Below are positions 18,991-28,395 of a DNA stretch of 64,000 nt, piece by piece. The stretch is from G963667855 sp963667855 (GTDB lineage: Bacteria; Planctomycetota; Phycisphaerae; UBA1845). Position 1 is the stretch's first letter, and every line of letters starts with the position of its first letter. Location: the NCBI GenBank assembly GCA_963667855.2, contig CAXXKI010000006.1, forward strand, positions 15,550 through 79,549. The letters are read 5' to 3'. The position numbers and the translations under genes were made by a program. The notes below the pieces were generated by a model, which saw nothing but the letters and a program-made list of their open reading frames with translations, was not told the DNA's origin and did not search any database.

Positions 18991-20170
18991 CTTTCGTATC
19001 CGCTTCGTCTTTGGGTTTTCTGCGGCTGCCCTCGTACATCTCGTACTTGAGTAACCGGCATTCGATCTTGGCGTTGAAGAAAACGATTCTCCGGCTGGCC
19101 CGCAAACCGACCTTCTTGGCCAGGTCCAGGTTTCCGGTGAATATGTATCCCGTATATCCCGAGCACTTTTTCTTGAAGAAGTCGCCGATCCGTTTATAGG
19201 TTTTTTCCAATTCGGCAACTTCACCGAGTCGTTCACCGTATTCCGGATTGAGCAGGACGATCCCCTTTTCCTCGGGAACATCGGTATCGGCGAAATCGCA
19301 GACGGCGAAATCTATCATATGGCTGACCCCCGCGGTTTCGGCGTTCTTTTTAGCCGCGGCGATTGCCCGCTCGTCGATGTCTGTGGCAATGATCCTGGCC
19401 GGAGTGATCTTGTTTCGCAGCTTTTTGGCTGCTACTCGCTCAGTCTTCCACGCATTGGCGTCAAAACCCTTGACGTGCATCAGCCCGAAATTGCTTCGTA
19501 GAAGCCCCACCGGTCGACCGGAGGCGATCAGGGCGGCCTCTATCGCCAGGGTGCCGCTGCCGCACATCGGATTGACCAGAGGCTGGTCGCCGGAGTAGCT
19601 GGTGGCCATCAGGACTCCGGCCGCGAGAGTCTCCTGCATGGGAGCCATGAAGGGAATTCGGCGGTAACTGCGGTCCGCTAATTTGCGGCCTGAGGCGTTC
19701 AGATAGACCCAGACGCGGTCTTCTTTCCAGTAGACATTTACTACAACCCGGTCGCGTTCGGGTCCAGAATCGGGTCTCTGCCCCTCTGAAGAGGAAATAC
19801 GGTCGACTATGGCATCCTTGACCTTGAGCCCGGCATACTTCCAGTCCTTAATGGCGGGAGTGTCGGCCCGAGCAACCACGCTCACGTACCCGTCAGGGAC
19901 TATCAGGTCTTCCCAGGCGATTTCACTGACGTGGTGATAGAGATCATCGGCGGTGGTGCAGCGGAACTCGCCAAGCAGCCAGAGGACGTTGAAAGCCGTC
20001 CGCAGGTAAAGATTAAGCCTGCAGGCCTCCGGCCAGGTCGCCTGGATAATTACGCCGGTTTCGTGAGTAGAGACCACCTCACAGTGAAGGCTCTCCAATT
20101 CTTCTTGCAGATAAGTAGCCAACCCGCGGGCGCAGGTGACGAGAACACTACGTTTTTCGCTCAGGTCCAT
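18974..20170 (-). CDS. THUMP-domain RNA guanine N2-methyltransferase, RlmL/Trm14-like
   Basis: The 398-residue protein has an N-terminal ferredoxin-like/THUMP region (residues 1-160) and a Rossmann methyltransferase domain. SAM-binding and catalytic motifs are visible: NPMCGSGTLAIEAALIA, ATDIDERAIAAAKKNAE, and LLNPEYGERLGE, where the usual NPPYGERL reads NPEYGERL. Family members methylate guanine N2 in 23S rRNA or tRNA. The change of NPPY to NPEY is an oddity in the catalytic loop. The ATG at 20170 has AGGAAAG upstream. The downstream hydrolase overlaps it by 17 bases. Confidence 0.88.
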   Translation of the reverse strand: MDLSEKRSVLVTCARGLATYLQEELESLHCEVVSTHETGVIIQATWPEACRLNLYLRTAFNVLWLLGEFRCTTADDLYHHVSEIAWEDLIVPDGYVSVVARADTPAIKDWKYAGLKVKDAIVDRISSSEGQRPDSGPERDRVVVNVYWKEDRVWVYLNASGRKLADRSYRRIPFMAPMQETLAAGVLMATSYSGDQPLVNPMCGSGTLAIEAALIASGRPVGLLRSNFGLMHVKGFDANAWKTERVAAKKLRNKITPARIIATDIDERAIAAAKKNAETAGVSHMIDFAVCDFADTDVPEEKGIVLLNPEYGERLGEVAELEKTYKRIGDFFKKKCSGYTGYIFTGNLDLAKKVGLRASRRIVFFNAKIECRLLKYEMYEGSRRKPKDEADTKDADGS

Positions 20171-20438
20171 CAACGTCTTTCCTAACAGTCTGCCACTCCG
20201 GGCGTAGACTTCATACCGTAAATCCGGAGCTTTCGCTCGAAGCGAGCGATCTAACCGCACTGCATAACCGAATTATCCACTTTTAACCACCCCTTCGAGC
20301 TTTAAGATTAAGTTTTGAGCTTTCCATCGTCGCAACCATTCTGTTAGATTGTCCAGACGCCGCGGCGGTCGAAACGGCGCGGATCGGTTAAGGAAGTCAG
20401 CGGTTCTCACGTGTCTAGCGAAAGAGGAAAGGATACGA

Positions 20439-22400
20439 ATGGCCATCAAGCAGCTTAATCACGAACAAGTTCACAGCATGACCGTCGAAGAGAAGGACGA
20501 ATGGTGGCTTAAGAATGTGTTTAAGGGTGACATCCCGCAATTCACGGCACGTGCGGCTATATGTGGCTTCCTGCTTGGCGGATTACTGTCAGTTACCAAC
20601 TTGTACATCGGAGCTAAAACGGGTTGGGCGCTCGGAGTTGGAATCACTTCCGTAATTCTGTCGTTTCTCATATTCAAAGTACTCAGCAGTCTCGGACTGG
20701 GCAGGAATTACCATGTTCTGGAAAACAATATTTTGCAGTCGATTGCTTGCTCAGCCGGCTATACAAACGGGCCATTAATCGCAAGCATGGCGGCCTACAT
20801 GGTAATTACCGGTGTAGTAATCCCCTGGTGGCAAATGATGCTCTGGTGTTTCACGCTGGCACTTCTGGGAGTAATGTTTGCATTCCCATTAAAACGACGG
20901 TTCATCAATGACGAACAGCTTCCGTTTCCGGAAGGTCAAGCCGCAGGTGTAGTACTTGATACACTCCACAGCGAAGACGAAGACGGCAGTTCCGATGCTG
21001 TTTTACCGGCAAAGCTTCTTGTGGTTTTCGGATTAGCCGCCGGATTACTGAAATTCTTCCAATCTCACGTAGTTTTACATTATATTCAAGCCAAATGGCT
21101 CTTGGATAAAATCAGTATAAGTAAAATCGCGGTCCCTGAATTTCTTGATAACTGGTACTACGGACTTGCGGAAAAGTACGGATGGTGGATTCCTTCGATC
21201 ATGGGTACTTCATTAAAGGAACTGACTATCAGGCCCGAGTTGGACGTAGCAATGATCGGAGCTGGTGGTTTAATGGGTATAAGAACCGGCGCGTCACTTA
21301 TGATAGGAGCTGTCATAAGCTATGGTGTTCTTGCCCCGATTATGATTCAAAACGGAGACATAGTCGGCGTAGCCGACGCCGCAGGCAACATGACCTACGG
21401 CTTCCGCCCAATCATGACCTGGGGTTTGTGGTGTGGTGTTTCCATGATGACAACTGCTTCGCTTGTCTCTTTTCTGGCCAAACCATCCGCGTTGATAAAA
21501 CCTTTCAAGCAAATCCTGAGTAAAGATTCCAAGCGTAAATCCGACTGCCTGGAGAAGATCGAATTCCCCAGTTGGTTAGCCATGGTTGGAATACCGGTAA
21601 TCGGCGCGATACTCGTTATTGAAGCAAGGGCTTTTTTCGACGTTCAGTTATGGATGGGAGCAATTGCAGTCCCCATGGTCTTCGTATTCACCTTAATCGC
21701 GGTGAACTCAACGGCTTTGACCTCCATCACCCCTACCGGAGCTTTGGGCAAAATCACGCAGCTAACCTACGGAGCTATCGCTCCGGGCAATATAAAAACC
21801 AATATCGCCACCGCGTGCATCAGTGCGGAGGTCGCAGGCAGCGCATCAAACCTGATACAGAACATAAAGCCGGGATACATGCTTGGCGGAAAACCAAGAT
21901 TGCAGGCATGTGGGCACGTACTGGGTGCGATTTCAGGTGCGATTTTCTCTGTCGGCATTTTTTACCTTTTATTTTTGCCGGCTGATCCGGCCAATCTTAT
22001 AAGCCCGGAATATCCATACCCTGCCGCAACAGCATGGAAAGCAGTGGCAGAATTACTGACTCATGGCATTGACCAATTACCAGTTACAGCTCGCTGGGCC
22101 GCTCTGATCGGTGGCGTCGGCGGAATATTGCTGGAAATCGTGCGAATGGTAACAAAAGGCAAATTCCCAATCAGCCCAGTTGGAGTTGGATTAGCTTTCA
22201 TCATCCCATTTAACACCTGCCTGGCTATGTTTATGGGATCATTCGTATTCTGGGTTATCGGAAAGATCTGGTCCAAGCCGGAGCAGAACGCCAACAGAGT
22301 ATTCGTTAAGAATCAAGAGTCTATCTGTGCTGGTGTGATAGCGGGTGCCGCTTTAATGGGCGTTGCAATAATGGCGATTGTTCTTTTAATCAATAAGTAA
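20439..22400 (+). CDS. OPT family oligopeptide transporter
   Basis: A 653-residue polytopic membrane protein with about 14-16 hydrophobic segments. It matches the bacterial OPT family: RAAICGFLLGGLLSVTNLYIGAKTGW in the first helices, NNILQSIACSAGYTNGP, FPEGQAAGVVL, and NIKTNIATACISAEVAGSASNLIQNIKPGYMLGGKPR near residue 470. OPT proteins import peptides or metal chelates with protons. GAGGAAAGGA precedes the ATG at 20439. It is divergent from the RlmL-like gene and stands alone, so its substrate cannot be inferred from context. Confidence 0.92.
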   Translation: MAIKQLNHEQVHSMTVEEKDEWWLKNVFKGDIPQFTARAAICGFLLGGLLSVTNLYIGAKTGWALGVGITSVILSFLIFKVLSSLGLGRNYHVLENNILQSIACSAGYTNGPLIASMAAYMVITGVVIPWWQMMLWCFTLALLGVMFAFPLKRRFINDEQLPFPEGQAAGVVLDTLHSEDEDGSSDAVLPAKLLVVFGLAAGLLKFFQSHVVLHYIQAKWLLDKISISKIAVPEFLDNWYYGLAEKYGWWIPSIMGTSLKELTIRPELDVAMIGAGGLMGIRTGASLMIGAVISYGVLAPIMIQNGDIVGVADAAGNMTYGFRPIMTWGLWCGVSMMTTASLVSFLAKPSALIKPFKQILSKDSKRKSDCLEKIEFPSWLAMVGIPVIGAILVIEARAFFDVQLWMGAIAVPMVFVFTLIAVNSTALTSITPTGALGKITQLTYGAIAPGNIKTNIATACISAEVAGSASNLIQNIKPGYMLGGKPRLQACGHVLGAISGAIFSVGIFYLLFLPADPANLISPEYPYPAATAWKAVAELLTHGIDQLPVTARWAALIGGVGGILLEIVRMVTKGKFPISPVGVGLAFIIPFNTCLAMFMGSFVFWVIGKIWSKPEQNANRVFVKNQESICAGVIAGAALMGVAIMAIVLLINK

Positions 22401-22600
22401 CATGGGAATATACGGAAAAACTTAGAGACATCGCCAAGAGACTTCTTGCACTAAAGGTAAAACCACGCTTGAAGATTCGATATGTTTAGCGATATACTGA
22501 ATTGATTCCACCTAGACTATGAATTCGGTGGACGAGGGCGTTATCACCTGAATTATTAAATGCGCCGCGCAGCTTGCAAGCCGATACGGGAGCACTACAG

Positions 22601-24844
22601 ATGAACCGGAAAAAACTTTTCATCGTTCTTCTTTCGCTGACCCTGGTCGCGGGGTGTATTGATTTTCTTGACAACCCGATAATATCCAACCTGATTAACG
22701 GGCAAAGCGGACAACAGGGGAGTCAACAGTCAAACGGGCCCACTACGCTGGGTGAGGTAACCGGCAATTTGTTCGATCCTGTTGGACAGCCGCGTCCGGA
22801 TGTAGGCTTTTTTAACGCGAAGGTGGTAAACAACAGCAGTCATGCAGCTAGTGTCACTTTTAAATTTCTAATTGATGATGTGGTGGTCCATTATACAGAC
22901 CTGCGAAACGTCGCAGCCGGATACACGGCCGAAATAGCCGGTCCTGAGCAAGCCGGAATTTTGGTTGTCAATGGAACCTCGGAAACCGGGCGGATCCTTC
23001 CCGAGACAACTTACGTATTCGGAACGGACGTAGACGACGAAAATCCCGCGGTTTACGAAATTACCGATCCTCAACCAGCTACCACCCCGGAACCGACAAC
23101 CGCCCCCATCTCGACACCGACACCGTCGTCCAATCCGACTCCTGCGCCAACGACGGGGCCATACCCGACTCCCACACCGCTTCCCAATGACTGCAACAAC
23201 AACGGTATCGATGACATGGTGGAAGTTAGTTCGGGATCGGCCTGCGACTGCAACGGAAACTATATACCCGACGTGTGCGAACCGGACTGCAATAACAACT
23301 ACATGGCCGACGAATGTGACATATCCAGCGGCGAGAGCTTCGATTGTAACGTAAACGGAATACCTGATGAATGTGAATCAGATTGCAACCAAAACGGAGT
23401 GGCAGACGAATGCGATATAGCGGAAGGCACGAGTACAGACTGCCAGCCGGACGGTATTCCCGATGAATGTCAGACGGGCGTAGCAACAACAACCCTCCTT
23501 TTCGAGGATTTCGAAAAACCATCATTCCCCCCATTGAACTGGTATACCTACTCTCTTAATACAAACGGTAGTTGGGAGCTGAATACCGACAGCTATGACG
23601 CACACAATGGGCTGCAAAGTGCCTGGCACCGGTGGGTAACCGGCGAAACCAACGACTACCTGATAACGTCGGAATTAACCTCGGCCGACACTTTGACATT
23701 GTGGTCCAAACGCGGGTATGGCGCGGGCTGGAGCGGTGACTATCAAGTGGATATCGTGCTGGTTGTCGGCGATGTCGGCGGCACCGACGATATCCCGGTC
23801 TACAATCTCAGTGAAGATTGGGATTACATGAACTACTGGGTCGAAACGGTAATCGATTTGAAACCGCACTTGCCCGCAGGCCCGTTCCGGGTGGCAATTC
23901 GCTGCCATGGTTACGATAGTGACGATATTTATATCGATGACCTTAGGATCATCAGCACCTCCGTCCTGGGCAATGACTGTAACGAGAACGGAATGCCCGA
24001 CGCCTGCGATCCCGATTGCAACGGTAACAATATCCCTGACGAATGTGATATAGAAGAAGGCACCAGCTACGACTGTGACTACGATTTGATACCGGACGAA
24101 TGCGAAGTGGACTGCAATTCCAACGGATATCCGGATGATTGCGAGTTGATCGCCGGTTCCGCTCAGGACTGCCAGGGAAATCAAGTTCCCGATGAGTGCG
24201 ACATCGCCAACGGAACCAGCCTGGATATCAACGGCAACAACATCCCCGATGAATGCGAAGGTACAACAACAACGTCGCTGACCATTTCGGATAATACGGG
24301 CGATCCTCATAGCATTACTATCCCCGCATTTGTGGGAACGGAATTCGAGGTGAAGATGACCCTGCGGATCCCAGATACGCAGAAGATATCCAAGTGCTCG
24401 TTCTGGCTGCAAGATTATACTGAAGATCCAAACCCGAGTTACCCGTTTTACATTAAGGGACGTCAACTGATTCACTCATCTTTAATTTATCCCAATGAAC
24501 CGGTTGGTAATTATTGTAATAACGATAGCACCCACCGGGCGTGCGACTTGAATCCGGTAATCGGCGATTCAGATACTGGAATGGTCAAACTCGACCTGGG
24601 CTCGAATTCCACCGGCGCAGTAGATGGAACAACAGAAGTACATTCGATTATTACAATCGCATCCGATGGCAACACCCGACCTAACCAACAATACAGAATT
24701 ATAATAAGCGCCAGCGACCCGGGAACAGGCAAAACGATATCTCCCCCCTGTTGGACTGATGGTAACGGACGGGTTCAGCCATTCGACGAACTTACGGATA
24801 GCCAAAATCCATACGTGATCAACGTCGTTTACAATGCCCCCTGA
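22601..24844 (+). CDS. Lipoprotein with DCN-NG-PDECD calcium-type repeats
   Basis: The 747-residue protein has a lipoprotein signal (LLSLTLVAGC). A beta domain (about 40-155) and a Thr/Pro linker (TPEPTTAPISTPTPSSNPTP) follow. About 13 repeats of the type DCNxNGxPDECD occur in two blocks (residues about 195-290 and 455-545), split by a jellyroll-like domain of about 165 residues (LLFEDFEKPSFPPLNWYTY ... IYIDDLRII). A final beta domain (about 555-747) resembles cohesin or CARDB-like folds only loosely. The acidic, paired-cysteine repeats resemble thrombospondin type 3 calcium repeats and are common in planctomycete surface proteins. The function is unknown; surface adhesion is a guess. GGGAG precedes the ATG. 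Confidence 0.75.
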   Translation: MNRKKLFIVLLSLTLVAGCIDFLDNPIISNLINGQSGQQGSQQSNGPTTLGEVTGNLFDPVGQPRPDVGFFNAKVVNNSSHAASVTFKFLIDDVVVHYTDLRNVAAGYTAEIAGPEQAGILVVNGTSETGRILPETTYVFGTDVDDENPAVYEITDPQPATTPEPTTAPISTPTPSSNPTPAPTTGPYPTPTPLPNDCNNNGIDDMVEVSSGSACDCNGNYIPDVCEPDCNNNYMADECDISSGESFDCNVNGIPDECESDCNQNGVADECDIAEGTSTDCQPDGIPDECQTGVATTTLLFEDFEKPSFPPLNWYTYSLNTNGSWELNTDSYDAHNGLQSAWHRWVTGETNDYLITSELTSADTLTLWSKRGYGAGWSGDYQVDIVLVVGDVGGTDDIPVYNLSEDWDYMNYWVETVIDLKPHLPAGPFRVAIRCHGYDSDDIYIDDLRIISTSVLGNDCNENGMPDACDPDCNGNNIPDECDIEEGTSYDCDYDLIPDECEVDCNSNGYPDDCELIAGSAQDCQGNQVPDECDIANGTSLDINGNNIPDECEGTTTTSLTISDNTGDPHSITIPAFVGTEFEVKMTLRIPDTQKISKCSFWLQDYTEDPNPSYPFYIKGRQLIHSSLIYPNEPVGNYCNNDSTHRACDLNPVIGDSDTGMVKLDLGSNSTGAVDGTTEVHSIITIASDGNTRPNQQYRIIISASDPGTGKTISPPCWTDGNGRVQPFDELTDSQNPYVINVVYNAP

Positions 24845-24884
24845 TACCTGAATCGGAAAACGGCCAAAAAGGAGTCCAATGGTT

Positions 24885-25238
24885 TCAGCGGCGGCTCTCC
24901 AGCTTCTTTACCGCGAGGGCAGATAGCCTGCGCAATCGTTCCTGGTACTCGGCCACCGATTGTCCGACTGTTTTTATTACACAAACCATATCGATTAGCG
25001 GCAGATCGTATTGCAGCAGGCGAAAAGCTTCCCGTAGTCGCCGCTTCTCTCTAACCCTGACAACCGCGTTTCCAAGCCGTTTCCCGGCAGCTATACCCAA
25101 CCGGGGCATGGATAGATCGTTATCGGCCACATGCAATACCAGGTGCTGGTCACCGGCCACGCATTTTCGCCGAAATACCCGGTCGAAGTCTCTACGGAAG
25201 CGAATTCGCTTCGATTTATCGAATGTCAGACGTTGCAT
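24885..25238 (-). CDS. rnpA: Ribonuclease P protein component
   Basis: This basic 117-residue protein is the protein subunit of RNase P, which trims tRNA 5' ends with its RNA partner. The N-terminal FDKSKRIRFRRDFDRVFRRK and the RNR-like block GKRLGNAVVRVREKRRLREAFR are diagnostic. Unusually, no ribosomal protein L34 gene (rpmH) lies upstream on this strand, and no yidC/yidD follows; the flanking genes are a convergent lipoprotein and a divergent TPR protein. The second Met (25238) is used as start. Confidence 0.92.
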   Translation of the reverse strand: MQRLTFDKSKRIRFRRDFDRVFRRKCVAGDQHLVLHVADNDLSMPRLGIAAGKRLGNAVVRVREKRRLREAFRLLQYDLPLIDMVCVIKTVGQSVAEYQERLRRLSALAVKKLESRR

Positions 25239-25512
25239 CACGGTAACAACTCGCGTCAGGTTGCCGAATTACATGTAATAATAACTATGGTTATATTAAT
25301 CGGGTTCTTCCGATATGGGTACCGCTGTTGTGTTTTTACGTGTGCGATGCGAAAATAGGTATAGTTACCGGACTGAGGTTGGCAGTTTACCGGTTTCTGT
25401 ATTGAAGGATTGAGTTAAACATAGTCGATGGACAATAACGGCGGGTGGTGAAGCTTTCACCTGTGTATTTATTCGTTTGCCACCCCTGCGCCGCGTATTC
25501 GAGGTTCTTCTT

Positions 25513-27249
25513 ATGAAAAGATCGACAATCGATTCAGTTATATATGCAGTTACGGTTGTTATCTTTCTGGCAGTATCGCCGGCAATATGCCAGTTACAGC
25601 CGATGACCGGCCGAGCCAACGATGCCAATAACCAAGTGGGTAGCGGTGGATTTAACGCCCCCTCTCAAAGAACGCTTTTCAACACCGGAAATCTGTATAT
25701 AACCGGTAACGTGACCGGCGGTAAGTCTTTTCGCGGATATTCCCCGATTCACGGTTCTAATTCGCTGTTTATGAATTTGCCTTCCACGTCGTATCTGGGC
25801 AATTTCCAGCGAGATTCGGTAGGGTTAAATAACGCCATCCGGCCGACCACCTTTGGCCTTACCACGCCCTACTACAATCCGGCCAGCACGGTCACCAACG
25901 CAGGTGCGATCGGTGCGGGGCTTAACAGGCCTGGCATGTCGATCCCACTAAACTCATTTTCGGTTCCCATGCAAGGTGCAAATATAACCGGCAGTGCCCC
26001 GACGGATATCACCTACGGAACAGCGCCGGTGAATAACGCTGTTCCGAACAGCTCGATATATTCCTCACAGAACCTGTCGCTTCTGCGTGGTGAAAACTCA
26101 ATCGATTACCTCCGCATGACGGCTCAGACTAAATCACTGCAAGCCAGCCCGTTGTTCGGCCAGAAAATTGCGGATACTACGGTTACGGAAGCAACCTTAC
26201 AAAAGACCGGACCGCTGTTAAGCGATCCTTTTGCCGTTCAAACCGGCGATGATGCGTCCGAACGTGTGGCTCCGTTCGTAAGACAATCCCGAACCATGTC
26301 GGATATATCTCGCCCGACGAGTGACGAAATGCTCGCCCAATCGCAGGAGTTGATTTCACCTACCGCACTGGCTCCCAAGTTATTCCAGAGTCAGACGGCT
26401 CAACCGAATAGAGATTTACTGACCGGCAGACCGGAAATGTCGGTCATGCAGTATGAAGCGTCCCGCCTGGCTGCGGAGAAATTAACCACCGTCGGCATTC
26501 AACCCAAGCTATACCTGGCGAAACAAACCACGACTATTGAGTCGTTACAACCGGTCGACATAGAACAGGCGCTAAGTGAGCAGGCACTGGCACGAAGCCC
26601 GCTGGACGCTCTCGCATCAGCCGTTCAGTTCCTGGCGGATAACGAGGCTGATCTGGCTGCTGAGACTGCGGAACGACCGGAAGGTTACAACCAGGCGTTG
26701 GCGTTCGTTGAGGATTTCGGTAAACGCCCATTGCTTACTCTTGCGGGTAAAAGCAATACAAATCTGAATGACCTGATCGTAAAAGCCGAAGATGAGGTAC
26801 GTGCAGGTAAGTACTATGAAGCGGCCAACGTGTATCGCGTGGCAATAGCGATGGATCCGGACAATGCCCTGCTCAAGCTGGGACTGGCCCATTCGCTTCT
26901 GGCAGCCGGTGAATACCTGACTGCCGCACATCATTTGACTGCGGCAATACGCAGCTACCCGGCGTTCGGGTATTTGAATCTCGATCTGTATAATTTCATC
27001 CCTGATACCAACGTGTTTGATATTCGCCGAGCGAACCTGGAATACCGGCTGGAGAAGAAAGAGGATTACACGCTGCGATTTTTGCTCGGGTACCTGGAGT
27101 ACTACAGCGGCTTGCAGAAGTTCGGAATCGTCAACCTGAAAAAGGCGGCCGCCGAAGCTCCCGCGGACTCGGTTATTTCCAGCTTCCCCGACATACTGAT
27201 AAACCCGCACAAAGCGGTTAGCGAGGAAAAACAAGGCTCATCCGACTGA
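25513..27249 (+). CDS. Exported TPR-repeat protein
   Basis: The 578-residue protein has a signal peptide (SVIYAVTVVIFLAVSPAICQ), then about 370 residues of low-complexity, Asn/Thr/Gly-rich sequence without a known domain. A C-terminal TPR region follows (ARAGKYYEAANVYRVAIAMDPDNALLKLGLAHSLLAAGEYLTAAHHLTAAI, about residues 435-500) and then a helical end. It probably serves as an envelope scaffold, but nothing shows what it binds. GAGG lies upstream of the ATG at 25513. A strong hairpin terminator follows at 27400. Confidence 0.7.
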   Translation: MKRSTIDSVIYAVTVVIFLAVSPAICQLQPMTGRANDANNQVGSGGFNAPSQRTLFNTGNLYITGNVTGGKSFRGYSPIHGSNSLFMNLPSTSYLGNFQRDSVGLNNAIRPTTFGLTTPYYNPASTVTNAGAIGAGLNRPGMSIPLNSFSVPMQGANITGSAPTDITYGTAPVNNAVPNSSIYSSQNLSLLRGENSIDYLRMTAQTKSLQASPLFGQKIADTTVTEATLQKTGPLLSDPFAVQTGDDASERVAPFVRQSRTMSDISRPTSDEMLAQSQELISPTALAPKLFQSQTAQPNRDLLTGRPEMSVMQYEASRLAAEKLTTVGIQPKLYLAKQTTTIESLQPVDIEQALSEQALARSPLDALASAVQFLADNEADLAAETAERPEGYNQALAFVEDFGKRPLLTLAGKSNTNLNDLIVKAEDEVRAGKYYEAANVYRVAIAMDPDNALLKLGLAHSLLAAGEYLTAAHHLTAAIRSYPAFGYLNLDLYNFIPDTNVFDIRRANLEYRLEKKEDYTLRFLLGYLEYYSGLQKFGIVNLKKAAAEAPADSVISSFPDILINPHKAVSEEKQGSSD

Positions 27250-27399
27250 AACGCACTTTTTCGTTAGTGGTGTTTAATGCTTAAGCTCTTGTGAATATTG
27301 CTTTACGTACATTGCGTTTTTTGTCGCAGCATCTTTACAGGTAAAAAATCGATATCGCGTATATTTGAAATGTGCTCAATGCGCGGACGCTTATATCGG

Positions 27400-27449
27400 C
27401 CCGCAGCTTCTGGTCCGCCCATAGCGGGCCAGAAGCTGCGGGGCTTTTT
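27400..27449 (+). terminator. Long-stem terminator
   Basis: A 19-bp stem (starting CCCGCAGCTTCTGG, with one G-T pair, loop CCATA) is followed by GCTTTTT. It should end the TPR-protein transcript, 150 bases after the stop codon. The stem is unusually long and GC-rich. Confidence 0.8.
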
Positions 27450-27466
27450 GAGAGGACAAATCTTTT

Positions 27467-27531
27467 CCGCCGGTTACACCCGCCAAAGGCGGGCTTCACC
27501 GGCGGCTACGCATGCGCTCCGCCTCCGGCGG
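27467..27531. repeat. Tandem GC-rich palindromes
   Basis: Two palindromes follow each other. The first is CCGCCGGT-TACA-CCCGCC-AAA-GGCGGG-CTTC-ACCGGCGG (27467-27505), a two-part stem with a symmetric internal loop. The second is TCCGCC-TCC-GGCGGA (about 27518-27532). They resemble a small REP-like element, but no second copy is present in the window. Confidence 0.55.
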
Positions 27532-27666
27532 ACCTGGAGCGGCCGGGCTCGGTTTTACCATTTTCGACTCTGTAGTGTTTTCCTATGGTCTGCCTTTGAC
27601 GGATTCACGACAGGGAATATCTACAAACGCGTATCGTAGGTCGGGGCAACAGAACCGCGGAACTGG

Positions 27667-28368
27667 TTACGAATCGGGAGAACCTACGCCAAAATCAGTA
27701 TTGGACCAGAGTATTTCTATATTCGGTTCGTCTTCCAGAAAGGAAAACTCCTCGGCGAACCAGCCTTTCAGGTCTTCATCCACCCATTCTGGACCTTTGG
27801 AGTTTTCCGTAAACAGGCTTATGCAACCGTAGCGGAAATACTTCTGCAGTATTTCCATATCACGGCGCACCGAATCGCGACTCTGTCCCTTCAGGCCAAC
27901 CATAAGACAAATCGTATCAGTCAGCCTGGCAACGTCGGCCGGTGAGTCGAACTTCATACCCTTGTTCAGAATATCGTTGCGCAAATGGTCGTCGAAAGTT
28001 TCCACGCCGACTTTAATTCGCGTCGGAATACGGAAAAACTCCCGCGTCTCGTCGAACTTATTGCGATATCCCCAATAGGATTCGCAAATGAATTCTTTTA
28101 TATTCAAGCGGATCAATAAATCGCGAATCTGCCTGCGTACGGGAAGGGTGAGTTCCTGAATACTACCGGAGTTTATCACTTCCAGGCGTCCGAATTCGCC
28201 TGTCACCCTGGCGAGTTCACGGTCGGCCACCTGCTGGATAATATCTTCGTCGACCGTGTTGTCGTCGATATAGTCGCAGAAGCTGCAGCGTCCCCAGATG
28301 CAGGGTAAACCGCGCAAGAGAACAATTTCCCGCGGGATTTTCCGGGCTATTACCGCGTATCTTTGCAT
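27667..28368 (-). CDS. Radical SAM protein of unknown function
   Basis: The 233-residue protein has the cluster motif LPCIWGRCSFCDY near residue 25, that is C-x4-C-x2-C, instead of the usual C-x3-C-x2-C. A partial TIM barrel follows with EVINSGSIQEL and KVGVETFDDHLRNDILNKGM, like the GGE- and GVE-type strands of radical SAM enzymes. It should cleave SAM to make the 5'-deoxyadenosyl radical; the substrate is unknown. The ATG at 28368 is used; a TTG at 28389 is the alternative, seven bases after the ffh stop. It is probably in an operon with ffh. Confidence 0.75.
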   Translation of the reverse strand: MQRYAVIARKIPREIVLLRGLPCIWGRCSFCDYIDDNTVDEDIIQQVADRELARVTGEFGRLEVINSGSIQELTLPVRRQIRDLLIRLNIKEFICESYWGYRNKFDETREFFRIPTRIKVGVETFDDHLRNDILNKGMKFDSPADVARLTDTICLMVGLKGQSRDSVRRDMEILQKYFRYGCISLFTENSKGPEWVDEDLKGWFAEEFSFLEDEPNIEILWSNTDFGVGSPDS

Positions 28369-28395
28369 ATCAGTTCGGAAAACCGCCAATACGTT

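Larger units (their letters stand above)
27250..27666. other. Intergenic region rich in GC palindromes
   Basis: These 417 bases lie between the convergent TPR and radical SAM genes. They contain one terminator hairpin (27400-27449) and two further GC-rich palindromes (27467-27531). Short open frames here have no recognisable product. Confidence 0.6.
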
